Assembly (NCBI GenBank): GCA_903827955.1
Contig: CAIKKJ010000038.1
Coordinates: forward strand, 1-44,044
Reading direction: 5' to 3'
DNA length: 44,044 bases
From: an uncultured Verrucomicrobia subdivision 3 bacterium
GTDB lineage: Bacteria; Verrucomicrobiota; Verrucomicrobiia; Limisphaerales; UBA11358
Below are positions 32,619 through 39,707 of the stretch, in pieces. The translations under genes and the position numbers were made by a program. Within the stretch, counting starts at the first letter, position 1; every line of letters begins with the position of its first letter. The notes under the pieces were generated by a model. It was not told where the DNA came from, made no database searches, and saw only the letters and a program-made list of their open reading frames with translations.

Positions 32619-34196
32619 TTAACGCGCGAGTAGCGGCTTGTGGTAAGTGTGGCACTCCGCGCAAGTATCCGCCACGCCGCCGCGCGGACTGTGGCAAACC
32701 GCGCAAGTTTCACGCGCCGGCAATAAAATGTCGGCCGTGTCCTTGCTGTGCACCGCGTCATGGCACGTCGCGCAGGCGACGTTCAGATGTTTTGCGTGGT
32801 TGAATTTCGCCTGCGCCAGCCAGCGTTCCACCTGCACCGGCTTCGTGATTTGCGCCGCCCCTGCTGCTGACGTTTTCACCTCATGGCAATATGCGCAGCC
32901 CGGAAACAGTGACCGCGTCGCGCCGCTCAAAGTTCCGATCTGCGCCTCCGGCCCGAACGTCGCCGTGCTAAAAAAGACGCGCTGCTCCAGCGCTTCGCCG
33001 TCGCCAAATTGCATCCGCAGGCCTGCGAGTTTCTTCGCGGCAAAGTCATTGGCGTCCGCTGAACCCAACTTCATCGCCAAATCCAAATACTGCTTCGGCA
33101 AACTCCGCAGATATGCCGACACGAAATCCACATTTCCGTGCGGTAGTTGCAACTGCGGCGTCTCCGGGTCGAATTGCAGCGAATGGCACACGCGACAGTT
33201 TTTCTCAAACGCCACGGGTTTCATCAATGCGCCCGTCGCATCCGGTTGATGGCAGAACACACAGTCCAGTTTTTCTCCACCGGGTAACTTGGGAATCGTC
33301 GTGCCGGTCAGGTGCAGCGCGTGATTGAATTTCAACGAATCCGGATCGCGCAATTTTTCCGTGATAAATTTGAACTGCGGATGATCGTCCGCAAAATGAT
33401 GAATGACCGGCGGCGGCGGATTGTTGTAGCGCGGAACAACGGCCATTTTTGCCACGTCGCCGTGGCAGAAGCTGCAGCTCGCATCTGTCGTCGCTGCTAT
33501 CACTTTGCCCTGGTGTTCCGCGTGACAGAACGAACAGGAAATCTGCGGCGCGTTCGGCTGATGCACGTTCCGGCCCGAGTGACATTTCAAACACGATGAA
33601 TCAATCGCCGTCGGCTCCTCCGCTTTTGCGAGCGCGAGTTTTTTCAGATCAAAAACTCCAGGATCGGCACGCAGCGCAGCATGAATCATCGGATTCGGAC
33701 CGGAATTTCCCGCGACGTGACACGCGCCGCAGCTTTGGTTTAGATGATTCGTTGACGCCAGCGCCGCGAACGCCGCGCCGGAATGCGGATCGGAAACAAC
33801 TCCGGGACTGATGAAATTATTTCGCCACGGCGGATTACCCAGAATGACCAGCAGCACCCCGCACGACGCGGCGACCACCGCCAGCGTGATGCGTCCGCGC
33901 CATAAACGCAGCGTCGGCACGGGCGAACATTTCGGAATAGGCTTGCAGCAGCTTCCATCCGGCAGCGGGCCGAATTCACATTCACCGCCGGTCCGCGTGC
34001 AAACCCAGCGACCTTTCGTTTCGCCTTCTTTTAATTTCAGGACCGGTTTGCACTCGGCGGTCGCGCGGCAATTTCCCTTTTGATCAGGGCCGAGCCGGCA
34101 CGCATTGCCATCGCAGGCGTGGCCGCAGATGTAATTTTGATTTGGCCGCGCGTAATTCTGCGCATCAAAATCCGGCGCTGGCAATTGCTCACTCAT
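32619..34196 (-). CDS. Membrane-anchored decahaem cytochrome c with duplicated N-terminal Cys motif
   Basis: The ATG at 34196 overlaps the upstream gene by 4 bases and gives 525 residues. There is no signal peptide. Residues 24-90 form a Cys-rich domain with ten Cys. It contains two copies of C-x-(L/F)-G-P-x3-G-x-C-(x5-6)-C-x-P-V (33-52 and 73-93). One membrane helix follows (about 103-120). The rest is periplasmic and holds ten C-x-x-C-H haem sites: CGACH, CLKCH, CSFCH twice, CVFCH, CRVCH, CAYCH, CATCH, CAVCH and CAECH. The haem part resembles the cytochrome c3/c7-like multihaem group. As last gene of the four-gene redox operon, it is the likely periplasmic exit or entry for electrons. The partner and direction are unknown. 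Confidence 0.85.
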   Translation of the reverse strand: MSEQLPAPDFDAQNYARPNQNYICGHACDGNACRLGPDQKGNCRATAECKPVLKLKEGETKGRWVCTRTGGECEFGPLPDGSCCKPIPKCSPVPTLRLWRGRITLAVVAASCGVLLVILGNPPWRNNFISPGVVSDPHSGAAFAALASTNHLNQSCGACHVAGNSGPNPMIHAALRADPGVFDLKKLALAKAEEPTAIDSSCLKCHSGRNVHQPNAPQISCSFCHAEHQGKVIAATTDASCSFCHGDVAKMAVVPRYNNPPPPVIHHFADDHPQFKFITEKLRDPDSLKFNHALHLTGTTIPKLPGGEKLDCVFCHQPDATGALMKPVAFEKNCRVCHSLQFDPETPQLQLPHGNVDFVSAYLRSLPKQYLDLAMKLGSADANDFAAKKLAGLRMQFGDGEALEQRVFFSTATFGPEAQIGTLSGATRSLFPGCAYCHEVKTSAAGAAQITKPVQVERWLAQAKFNHAKHLNVACATCHDAVHSKDTADILLPARETCAVCHSPRGGVADTCAECHTYHKPLLAR

Positions 34197-35008
34197 CGCG
34201 CACCTCCTGAAAAACCGAAGACGAGGACGATGTGCAGCGCCGTGAAAATCATCAGCCCGTAGGTCAGCGGAATGTGAACGAACAGCCACAATCGCAACGC
34301 GAGTTGGAGCGCGCGGTGATAATCCAATCCGTCCTTCTGGCGGACGAGCGCGGTGAGTTTCTCAATCTTTTCCTTTTCCGTGTCGTTGGCGAAACGGCGC
34401 AAATCTTCCAACTCGGCGAGCAGCGCATTGACGGCGCGCCGCGATTCAACGATATGCTTCCAGAAATTTTTTGGGTCGGTGAAAAATGAGGCGAGTCGCT
34501 TCGTGTAGAATTCCGCGATGACCACGGATTTTGTATCCGTGCCGAGCGACAATGTTTCCGCCTCGGTTTTCAGAGCGTGGCGCAACGCGGGAATTTTTTC
34601 AAAAATGACTTCGCCGCCGCGCGTCGCCAACCGGCGCGGCAGCACGCGGCTGAAAAAAAGTCCGACTATGCCGCTGCCGCTGACCAGCACGAACAGCCAC
34701 GCGAGCGTGATCTCAAACCAGCCGTGCGGCGCGCGGAAATTCAGATGGATGAGAAACAGCAACGTCGTGAAAAAGCCGAGGTATATGTGGATCTGCAGCC
34801 ACGTCTCGGATTTGCCGAGCGGCAGGAACGGCAGTTTTTTGCGGACGTTGTAGATCGTCAGCACGAACATCCCTGCGAGTAGCGCCCAGCCGGTCAAGTA
34901 AGCGTAGTTCGGTAGCGCGTTGTATTTCGCATTCAGCCACAACGCTCCCGCCGTCGCGGCAAGCAGCGCGAACAGGCCGAAAAAAAGTTGGCGGCGAAAA
35001 CGGTTCAT
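34193..35008 (-). CDS. Small membrane protein with two H-x13-H pairs, putative di-haem cytochrome b
   Basis: 271 residues; the ATG at 35008 overlaps the upstream stop (ATGA). Five hydrophobic helices are visible: about 7-25, 38-54, 71-90, 98-119 and 238-264. H74 and H88 lie in the third helix and H245 and H259 in the fifth, each pair 14 residues apart. That is the spacing that holds two stacked b haems in bc1-type cytochrome b. A charged soluble segment of about 115 residues (121-236, rich in Glu, Lys and Arg) sits between helices four and five. I recognise no named family. The gene lies between the Fe-S protein and the decahaem cytochrome, so it could carry electrons across the membrane. That is inference. 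Confidence 0.75.
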   Translation of the reverse strand: MNRFRRQLFFGLFALLAATAGALWLNAKYNALPNYAYLTGWALLAGMFVLTIYNVRKKLPFLPLGKSETWLQIHIYLGFFTTLLFLIHLNFRAPHGWFEITLAWLFVLVSGSGIVGLFFSRVLPRRLATRGGEVIFEKIPALRHALKTEAETLSLGTDTKSVVIAEFYTKRLASFFTDPKNFWKHIVESRRAVNALLAELEDLRRFANDTEKEKIEKLTALVRQKDGLDYHRALQLALRLWLFVHIPLTYGLMIFTALHIVLVFGFSGGAR

Positions 35009-36729
35009 AACTTCAACCACTTCGACAGCGAGTCCAGATTGTTCAAGTTCATTCGCGTAAGCGCGCCGTGCGGGCAGGCGCGTTCGCAGGACGGACCGCC
35101 GTGATTTTCTACGCAAAGGTCGCACTTGGTCGCCTTGGCGATGGGTTTCATTTCCTGATCCACTAGCAGTTCGCCGCGTTCGTCGCGGACCTCGACCATG
35201 CGGATGGCGTCGTAGGGACAGTTTGTGAAACAGGATTTGCAGCCGATGCACGTCGCGGGATTGATGACGACCTGACCGGCGAACGACTCGCGATGAATCG
35301 CGCCGGTCGGGCAGCCGATCATGCAGACGGGGTCGGCGCAGTGCATGCAGGCGTTGGCGATCATCAGCCGCCCGGCGCTCGGCCCGTGACGCAGGAAGCG
35401 CGGATTGTTGTCGTGCGTGGAGGCGCAGGCGCGCACGCAATCGTCGCAGCGCGTGCAGCGGTCGAGGTCAATGACCATCGTGGCCGTGCCGTTGAAGAAA
35501 CGGTTCTCGGTGAGAAATTCCAAAACTTCCGCGCCGACTTTCTCACGCGCGGCGGTTTCCGGCGGCGCGGAATCTGAATCATCCTCGCGCTTCTCGATGA
35601 GCGGCGGCAGTTCGTTTTTTGGCAGCGATGGCAGAACAATCTCTTCCATCACGCGCGTGGGCACGATGAGCAAATGCGTGTAGCCGATGGCGCGGAGCGA
35701 GAATTGAAAATTCACCGGCGCGTCTTTCTTGCGCCAGTTGTGGGCGATTTCGTTCAGCCCGAAAATCTGTCCTGCGCCGATGTAGTTCAACGTGCGCTCG
35801 CCGCCACCGAATTTTTGCGAGACACGCGCGAAGCCGGCACGCAGCAGCACGATGCCGTTTGGATAATCGCCTTCGCCAACAATGACGGGCTCTTTCTCTG
35901 GGCGCACGCTGCCGGACTGCGCGAGGCGTTTGTATTCGCCCGACCAGTCGTAGTCGCCAAACGTGGAAAATTCCACAGCCTCGGCCACGGTCGCGAGCTG
36001 CTCCTTGGACAAATTTTTGAACAGCGGCGTGGCGCGGAGATACGAGGCCAGCGCGCGTTCACGGTAAATTTTGTTGATGTGCGTGCGCAACGCGTCGTCA
36101 TACTTCATCAGGTCGCGCAAACCCTGCCAGCGGACTTCGAGCAATTCGGTATCGTCGGCGTCGGCAAAAATCGTGGAGGTGCGCGCCATGCGGCTCAACG
36201 CGGCGATCTCGCCGAAAAATTCGCCGGTCGTCATCTGCTCGGTGCGGTATTTGTCCAGCACGCGCGGAACGTCCTGAAGAAAAACGTGAACCTGATCGTC
36301 TTCCTGCCGCGCGCCGAGACCGGAATTTTCTCCGCGTAGTTTGCTCGAAAGAACTTCCGCCGGGCGCGAGCCGTTCCAGAGTTGTGCGAGGGTGCGGAAA
36401 ATTCCTTTTTTGTTCGTCGCCTGACGGCCGAGCAACGATGGCGGGAGGTCTGGCTTGAGCACCACGCGCGCCGCACCTTGCAAAATCAAAAATGCCGACG
36501 TGCCGTAGTCGCCCTGGCGCATGATGATTTCGCCCTTGCGCAGCTTGAGGATGCGCATGTCGTTGCGGATGATTTCGCGGAGCGGCGTGCGCTTGGGAAA
36601 TTTTTCCGCGTCCATTTTGCTGAACGGCGCGGTGAAGAGGAGACGCGTGACGTCATCCTCGGTCATGTTCGCGTCAAACGCCGCATCCCAGCGTTGCGGG
36701 CGTTCGAGGATGGTTGGGGCGGCGGGCAT
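35005..36729 (-). CDS. Tandem cyclic-nucleotide-binding folds fused to a four-cluster [4Fe-4S] ferredoxin
   Basis: 574 residues, no signal peptide, so cytoplasmic. The first cNMP-binding fold (about 55-205) has G-E-I-I-M-R-Q-G-D and a cassette F-G-E-I-A-A-L-S-R-M-A-R-T-S, but about 70 residues are inserted in the middle (about 93-165). The second (about 235-358) has V-G-E-G-D-Y and G-A-G-Q-I-F-G-L-N-E but lacks the cassette Arg. The C-terminal part (415-560) has 16 Cys in DmsB/HybA-like spacing for four [4Fe-4S] clusters: 425/428/431/435, 461/464/469/473, 494/497/500/504 and 536/539/548/552. It probably relays electrons between the FAD reductase upstream (1-base gap) and the membrane b-type protein downstream. 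Confidence 0.9.
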   Translation of the reverse strand: MPAAPTILERPQRWDAAFDANMTEDDVTRLLFTAPFSKMDAEKFPKRTPLREIIRNDMRILKLRKGEIIMRQGDYGTSAFLILQGAARVVLKPDLPPSLLGRQATNKKGIFRTLAQLWNGSRPAEVLSSKLRGENSGLGARQEDDQVHVFLQDVPRVLDKYRTEQMTTGEFFGEIAALSRMARTSTIFADADDTELLEVRWQGLRDLMKYDDALRTHINKIYRERALASYLRATPLFKNLSKEQLATVAEAVEFSTFGDYDWSGEYKRLAQSGSVRPEKEPVIVGEGDYPNGIVLLRAGFARVSQKFGGGERTLNYIGAGQIFGLNEIAHNWRKKDAPVNFQFSLRAIGYTHLLIVPTRVMEEIVLPSLPKNELPPLIEKREDDSDSAPPETAAREKVGAEVLEFLTENRFFNGTATMVIDLDRCTRCDDCVRACASTHDNNPRFLRHGPSAGRLMIANACMHCADPVCMIGCPTGAIHRESFAGQVVINPATCIGCKSCFTNCPYDAIRMVEVRDERGELLVDQEMKPIAKATKCDLCVENHGGPSCERACPHGALTRMNLNNLDSLSKWLKL

Positions 36730-36730
36730 T

Positions 36731-38041
36731 TTAGGCGTCCAACACGAGGTCGTTCTTCGGACGGCACACGCAAGTCAGACACGTTCCTGCATCGGGCGTG
36801 GTGTCGGGCTTCTTGAGGTAGGTTACATCGCCGGATTTCATCGCGACGACGCACGAACCGCAACTGCCCGCGCAGCAGCCGGAATCAATCTTAACGCCCT
36901 GCGCCTTGGCGAACTCCAATATATTTTCCGCTGACGGTTCCCAGCGCACGGTCTTGCCGGAGCGCGCGAAGGTGACCATGACTTTTTGCAGATGCGTCGT
37001 CTCGGCCTGCGTCGGCACGGCGGCTTTTTTCTTCACCGTCGCGGGGCCGAACGCCTCGAAGTGAACGACGCTATCCGGCACGCCCCACGCTTCGAGGCCG
37101 TCGGTCAAACTTTTCATGAATGCGCCGCTGCCGCAGAGGTAATATTCAAAATTATTCGACGGCAACACTTCCTTCAAAAGCTCAATGCCCACGCGGCCTT
37201 CGTGCTGATAATCTTTGCCCTTCACGTCTTTCTCGCTCGGCTTGCTGTAGGCGATGTGCAAATGAATGTTGTCGTTTTCCGCCGCCAGTTTTTCCAGTTC
37301 CGCCTTGTGAATATGCTCGCGGACATTGCGCACGCCGAAGAAAAAATACGCCTCGCGCTTCGAGCCGCTCGCGGCGATGGCATTGGCCATGCACAACATC
37401 GGCGTGATGCCCACGCCGCCGGCGAGCAGCACGATGGGATTCATCTTGGTCATGTCCAAAAAGAAATGGCCGGTCGGCGCCTTGACGTTCAGGATGTCGC
37501 CTTCCTTCACCACGTCGGTGAAAAAACTGGAGCCGGCGCCCGGCGGCAACTCTGGTTTGTCTGGCGGCGATTTTTCCTTTTTGATCGTGACGCGGTAAAA
37601 ATCTTTTTTGCCATCGTTGCAATCTGAGAGCGAGTAACAACGGATGAGCGGCTTGTCGCGTCCGGGCAAATCCAATTGAAAAGTCAAATACTGGCCGGGC
37701 TTGAACGGCGGCAGCGAGCGACCGTCGTGCGGCTTGAGGTAGAAGGCGTTGACGTCGTCACATTCATTGGCCTTTTTCGTGACGGCAAATTTGCGGATGC
37801 CATTCCAGCCAGACTCAGCCTGTGCGGCGGACTGGCAGCGGAGCTTGGTCTCGGTGAGCTGGGCGCGGAGTTTTTCCAGCGCGACACGCTGCTGTTTGTT
37901 CTCGGCGAAGGTGCGGAGCAGCGAGCGGAAAATTTCCACCGCCAGCCACGCGAGCAGTCCAGCCAGCAGCGCAAAGCCGGCAGCGAAGCTCAAACTGCCT
38001 CCGCTGACACCGCGCAGGGAATCAATTAGGGTTGCGTTCAC
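36731..38041 (-). CDS. Membrane-anchored FAD/2Fe-2S NAD(P)H oxidoreductase (NqrF/ferredoxin-reductase-like)
   Basis: 436 residues from a GTG. One N-terminal membrane helix (about 15-38), a coiled stretch (45-75), then a ferredoxin-NADP reductase module. FAD-binding R-C-Y-S at 134-137, the pyridine-nucleotide loop G-G-V-G-I-T-P at 208-214 and C-G-S-G at 303-306 are visible. The C-terminus is a plant-type 2Fe-2S ferredoxin with C389, C394, C397 and a fourth Cys at 424 (or 426). NqrF has the opposite order, with its ferredoxin domain N-terminal. Here the order is reductase then ferredoxin, as in PaaE or flavohaemoprotein-like enzymes. It is the first gene of the redox operon and the probable NAD(P)H entry point. 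Confidence 0.9.
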   Translation of the reverse strand: MNATLIDSLRGVSGGSLSFAAGFALLAGLLAWLAVEIFRSLLRTFAENKQQRVALEKLRAQLTETKLRCQSAAQAESGWNGIRKFAVTKKANECDDVNAFYLKPHDGRSLPPFKPGQYLTFQLDLPGRDKPLIRCYSLSDCNDGKKDFYRVTIKKEKSPPDKPELPPGAGSSFFTDVVKEGDILNVKAPTGHFFLDMTKMNPIVLLAGGVGITPMLCMANAIAASGSKREAYFFFGVRNVREHIHKAELEKLAAENDNIHLHIAYSKPSEKDVKGKDYQHEGRVGIELLKEVLPSNNFEYYLCGSGAFMKSLTDGLEAWGVPDSVVHFEAFGPATVKKKAAVPTQAETTHLQKVMVTFARSGKTVRWEPSAENILEFAKAQGVKIDSGCCAGSCGSCVVAMKSGDVTYLKKPDTTPDAGTCLTCVCRPKNDLVLDA

Positions 38042-38070
38042 GCTGCTATTCCATTAACCAATTTGTCGCC
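38042..38070. promoter_or_regulatory. Very short divergent promoter region of the redox locus
   Basis: Only 29 bases separate the GTG starts of the reductase gene (minus) and the tetrahaem cytochrome gene (plus), and the AT-rich core ATTCCATTAACCAATTTG must serve both. Promoters of the two units must overlap each other or the facing gene's 5' end, so they are probably regulated together. Confidence 0.4.
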
Positions 38071-39192
38071 GTGAGTAAAACAATTTGTCACTCCATCATC
38101 GCAGGACTGCTATTGGCCGTGGCGGCGACGCGCGGCGCGGACTTATCCACAGTGAAATTTCTCGGCGCGTCATCCTGCGCCAGTTCCGGCTGCCACGGCG
38201 GCGGCGGCCTGAAGCAAAACCAGTTTCTCGTCTGGTCGGTCAAAGATTTTCATTCGCAGCGTCCCACCGCCACGCTCACTACCGCGCGCGCCAAGCAGAT
38301 CGCCGAGGCGCTGGAGATCAAAGACCCAACCACCGACGCACGCTGCACGACGTGCCACGCGCCGTTGCATGACGTGGCGGAACATTTGCGCGGAGAAAAC
38401 TTCAAGGTGAGCGAAGGCGTTTCGTGCGAAAGCTGCCACGGCGCGGCAGAGAATTGGCTGCGTTCGCACACGCGGCACGATTATACCCGCGCTGACCTCA
38501 CGGTGGCGGGAATGCGCGATTTACAAAATCTTTATGTCCGCGCGAACACTTGCGTCGCGTGTCATCAGGTGGTTTCGCAACCGCTGCTCAAGGCGGGGCA
38601 TCCGGAATTAATTTTTGAACTGGATGGTCAAAGCGTCGCCGAGCCGAAACATTGGAGCGCAGAGAAAAATGACAACGGCGCGCAGACGTGGCTCGTCGGG
38701 CAGGCGGTGGCGTTGCGGGAATTGATTTGGCAGATGACCAGAGAACATCCCATGACGGACCACGCGCAACGGATGACGGAGACAAATCTGTTGGAGCGCA
38801 TCTCCGCGCTTTCGTGGTTACTGCACAAGGCCACCGGCGAACAACTTTCCCCGACAACGTTGATGGAGGATTTTGAATCCTACCAGCGCAATGCCGACAA
38901 GCTCGCACAGGAAAAGTCCGCTGCGGCCTGGTCGGAGCAAATGACGCATGATTGCCTGACAGGACTGGCCGCACTCGCTCCGGATTTTCTGGACCAGAAA
39001 ATTCCGGTTTCAATGCACGCCCGCCGCGCCGAGCGCTTGGTGCTCGCGCTTGACCGTTTACTCGCGGCGGAAAACAACCACCAGGCCGACGCAGAGCTGA
39101 ACCAGCTTTTCAAACTCGCGCAATCCATCCCTGACTTTGACGCAAAACAATTTTCCGCCGCGCTGGAAAAATTTTCCGCCGCCTTGAAGTGA
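38071..39192 (+). CDS. Periplasmic tetrahaem cytochrome c554-like protein
   Basis: The GTG at 38071 gives a clean signal peptide (about 1-23, S-I-I-A-G-L-L-L-A-V-A-A-T-R-G-A); an upstream start at 38032 would run into the divergent gene. The 373-residue protein has four c-haem sites: an unusual C-A-S-S-G-C-H (C-x4-C-H) at 36-42, C-T-T-C-H at 92-96, C-E-S-C-H at 119-123 and C-V-A-C-H at 161-165. The arrangement resembles the cytochrome c554 family, which shuttles electrons in nitrogen oxidation and other pathways. After residue 190 the protein is helical with no further haem. It may exchange electrons with the decahaem protein encoded divergently. Confidence 0.85.
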   Translation: MSKTICHSIIAGLLLAVAATRGADLSTVKFLGASSCASSGCHGGGGLKQNQFLVWSVKDFHSQRPTATLTTARAKQIAEALEIKDPTTDARCTTCHAPLHDVAEHLRGENFKVSEGVSCESCHGAAENWLRSHTRHDYTRADLTVAGMRDLQNLYVRANTCVACHQVVSQPLLKAGHPELIFELDGQSVAEPKHWSAEKNDNGAQTWLVGQAVALRELIWQMTREHPMTDHAQRMTETNLLERISALSWLLHKATGEQLSPTTLMEDFESYQRNADKLAQEKSAAAWSEQMTHDCLTGLAALAPDFLDQKIPVSMHARRAERLVLALDRLLAAENNHQADAELNQLFKLAQSIPDFDAKQFSAALEKFSAALK

Positions 39193-39264
39193 GCGGGGAG
39201 ATTTGCACGCACCAACTTTGGTTCTGTCGCCGCACGATGCCACCGTCATGAAACGCGCGACAAT

Positions 39265-39361
39265 CATTTACATTCGCAGTTCTCCCGACCATGATGAAGT
39301 GTCAGCGGAGAAACTTCCATTCCGCCGATGAGTCAACTCGGTCAACAAAAACTAAAATACT
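39265..39361 (+). promoter_or_regulatory. Promoter and conserved leader of the first micro-protein gene
   Basis: Candidate -35 TTTACA (39267-39272) and -10 CATGAT (39290-39295) are 17 bases apart, placing the RNA start near 39302. The leader continues with CGGAGAAACTTCCATTCCGC (39306-39325) and AGTCAACTCG (39331-39340). Blocks CATTTACA-T-TCGC, CGGAGAAA, TTCCAT, CCGC and AGTCAAC recur in the same order and nearly the same spacing at 41832-41924 before the second micro-protein gene. Confidence 0.65.
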
Positions 39362-39436
39362 ATGGCAGCCAAAGCTAAAAAACCCGCCGCTAAAAAACCC
39401 GCTCCGAAGAAAAAGGCCGCTGGTAAGAAGAAGTAA
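39362..39436 (+). CDS. Lys/Ala/Pro-rich micro-protein, 24 residues (paralogue 1)
   Basis: The ORF reads M-A-A-K-A-K-K-P-A-A-K-K-P-A-P and ends in K-K-K. About half of the residues are Lys and nearly all others are Ala or Pro, as in the tails of histone H1-like bacterial proteins. It is too short for a folded domain. Support for a real gene comes from the leader shared with the second locus and from the homologous hairpin that follows 8 bases after the stop. Binding to DNA or RNA is plausible from charge but unproven. No Shine-Dalgarno sequence lies directly before the ATG. Confidence 0.6.
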   Translation: MAAKAKKPAAKKPAPKKKAAGKKK

Positions 39437-39443
39437 CTTCAAG

Positions 39444-39483
39444 CTGCCTCTCCCGAGACTTCAATTCGGGAGAGGCAGGCTTT
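39444..39483 (+). terminator. Hairpin terminator of the first micro-protein gene
   Basis: CTGCCTCTCCCGA (39444-39456) pairs perfectly with TCGGGAGAGGCAG (39466-39478). The T-run is short (GCTTT), so termination may be partial and could let transcription continue into the gene at 39489. The stem is homologous to the one at 42065-42098. Confidence 0.7.
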
Positions 39484-39488
39484 GCCCA

Positions 39489-39707
39489 ATGAAACTGCAA
39501 CAAGGCCAGGTCTGGAAATGTGGCGCGGAATTTGTCCGCATCGTCCAACTCGAACGCCTCGAGGTCGGCTACAAGTCGGGCGCCGATCTCAAGTTCACCG
39601 ACGGCCAGCACCGGCGCACGAGCAAAAAAGATTTCTGCCGCCTGCTCAAAGGCGCGACGCTCGTCGCCCCGCTTCTTCCAGAAAAAACTTCACCGGCGCC
39701 AGTTTGA
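39489..39707 (+). CDS. Small conserved-looking protein of unknown function
   Basis: 72 residues beginning M-K-L-Q-Q-G-Q-V-W-K-C-G. It continues E-F-V-R-I-V-Q-L-E-R-L-E-V-G-Y-K and later T-S-K-K-D-F-C-R-L-L-K-G-A. The pattern suggests a small beta-rich domain with two Cys. I recall similar short proteins of unknown role in Verrucomicrobia, but this is memory, not a search. The last 18 bases overlap the convergent helicase gene. Confidence 0.6.
   Translation: MKLQQGQVWKCGAEFVRIVQLERLEVGYKSGADLKFTDGQHRRTSKKDFCRLLKGATLVAPLLPEKTSPAPV

Noticed and set aside
34193-35440. Longer 415-codon version of the membrane protein
   Set aside because: The first 144 codons overlap the Fe-S protein out of frame and are Arg-rich nonsense. 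The ATGA overlap at 35008 is the natural start.
39291-39707. 138-codon ORF running through the first micro-protein locus into the 39489 gene
   Set aside because: It would cross the micro-protein and its terminator hairpin. Only the part from the ATG at 39489 looks protein-like.
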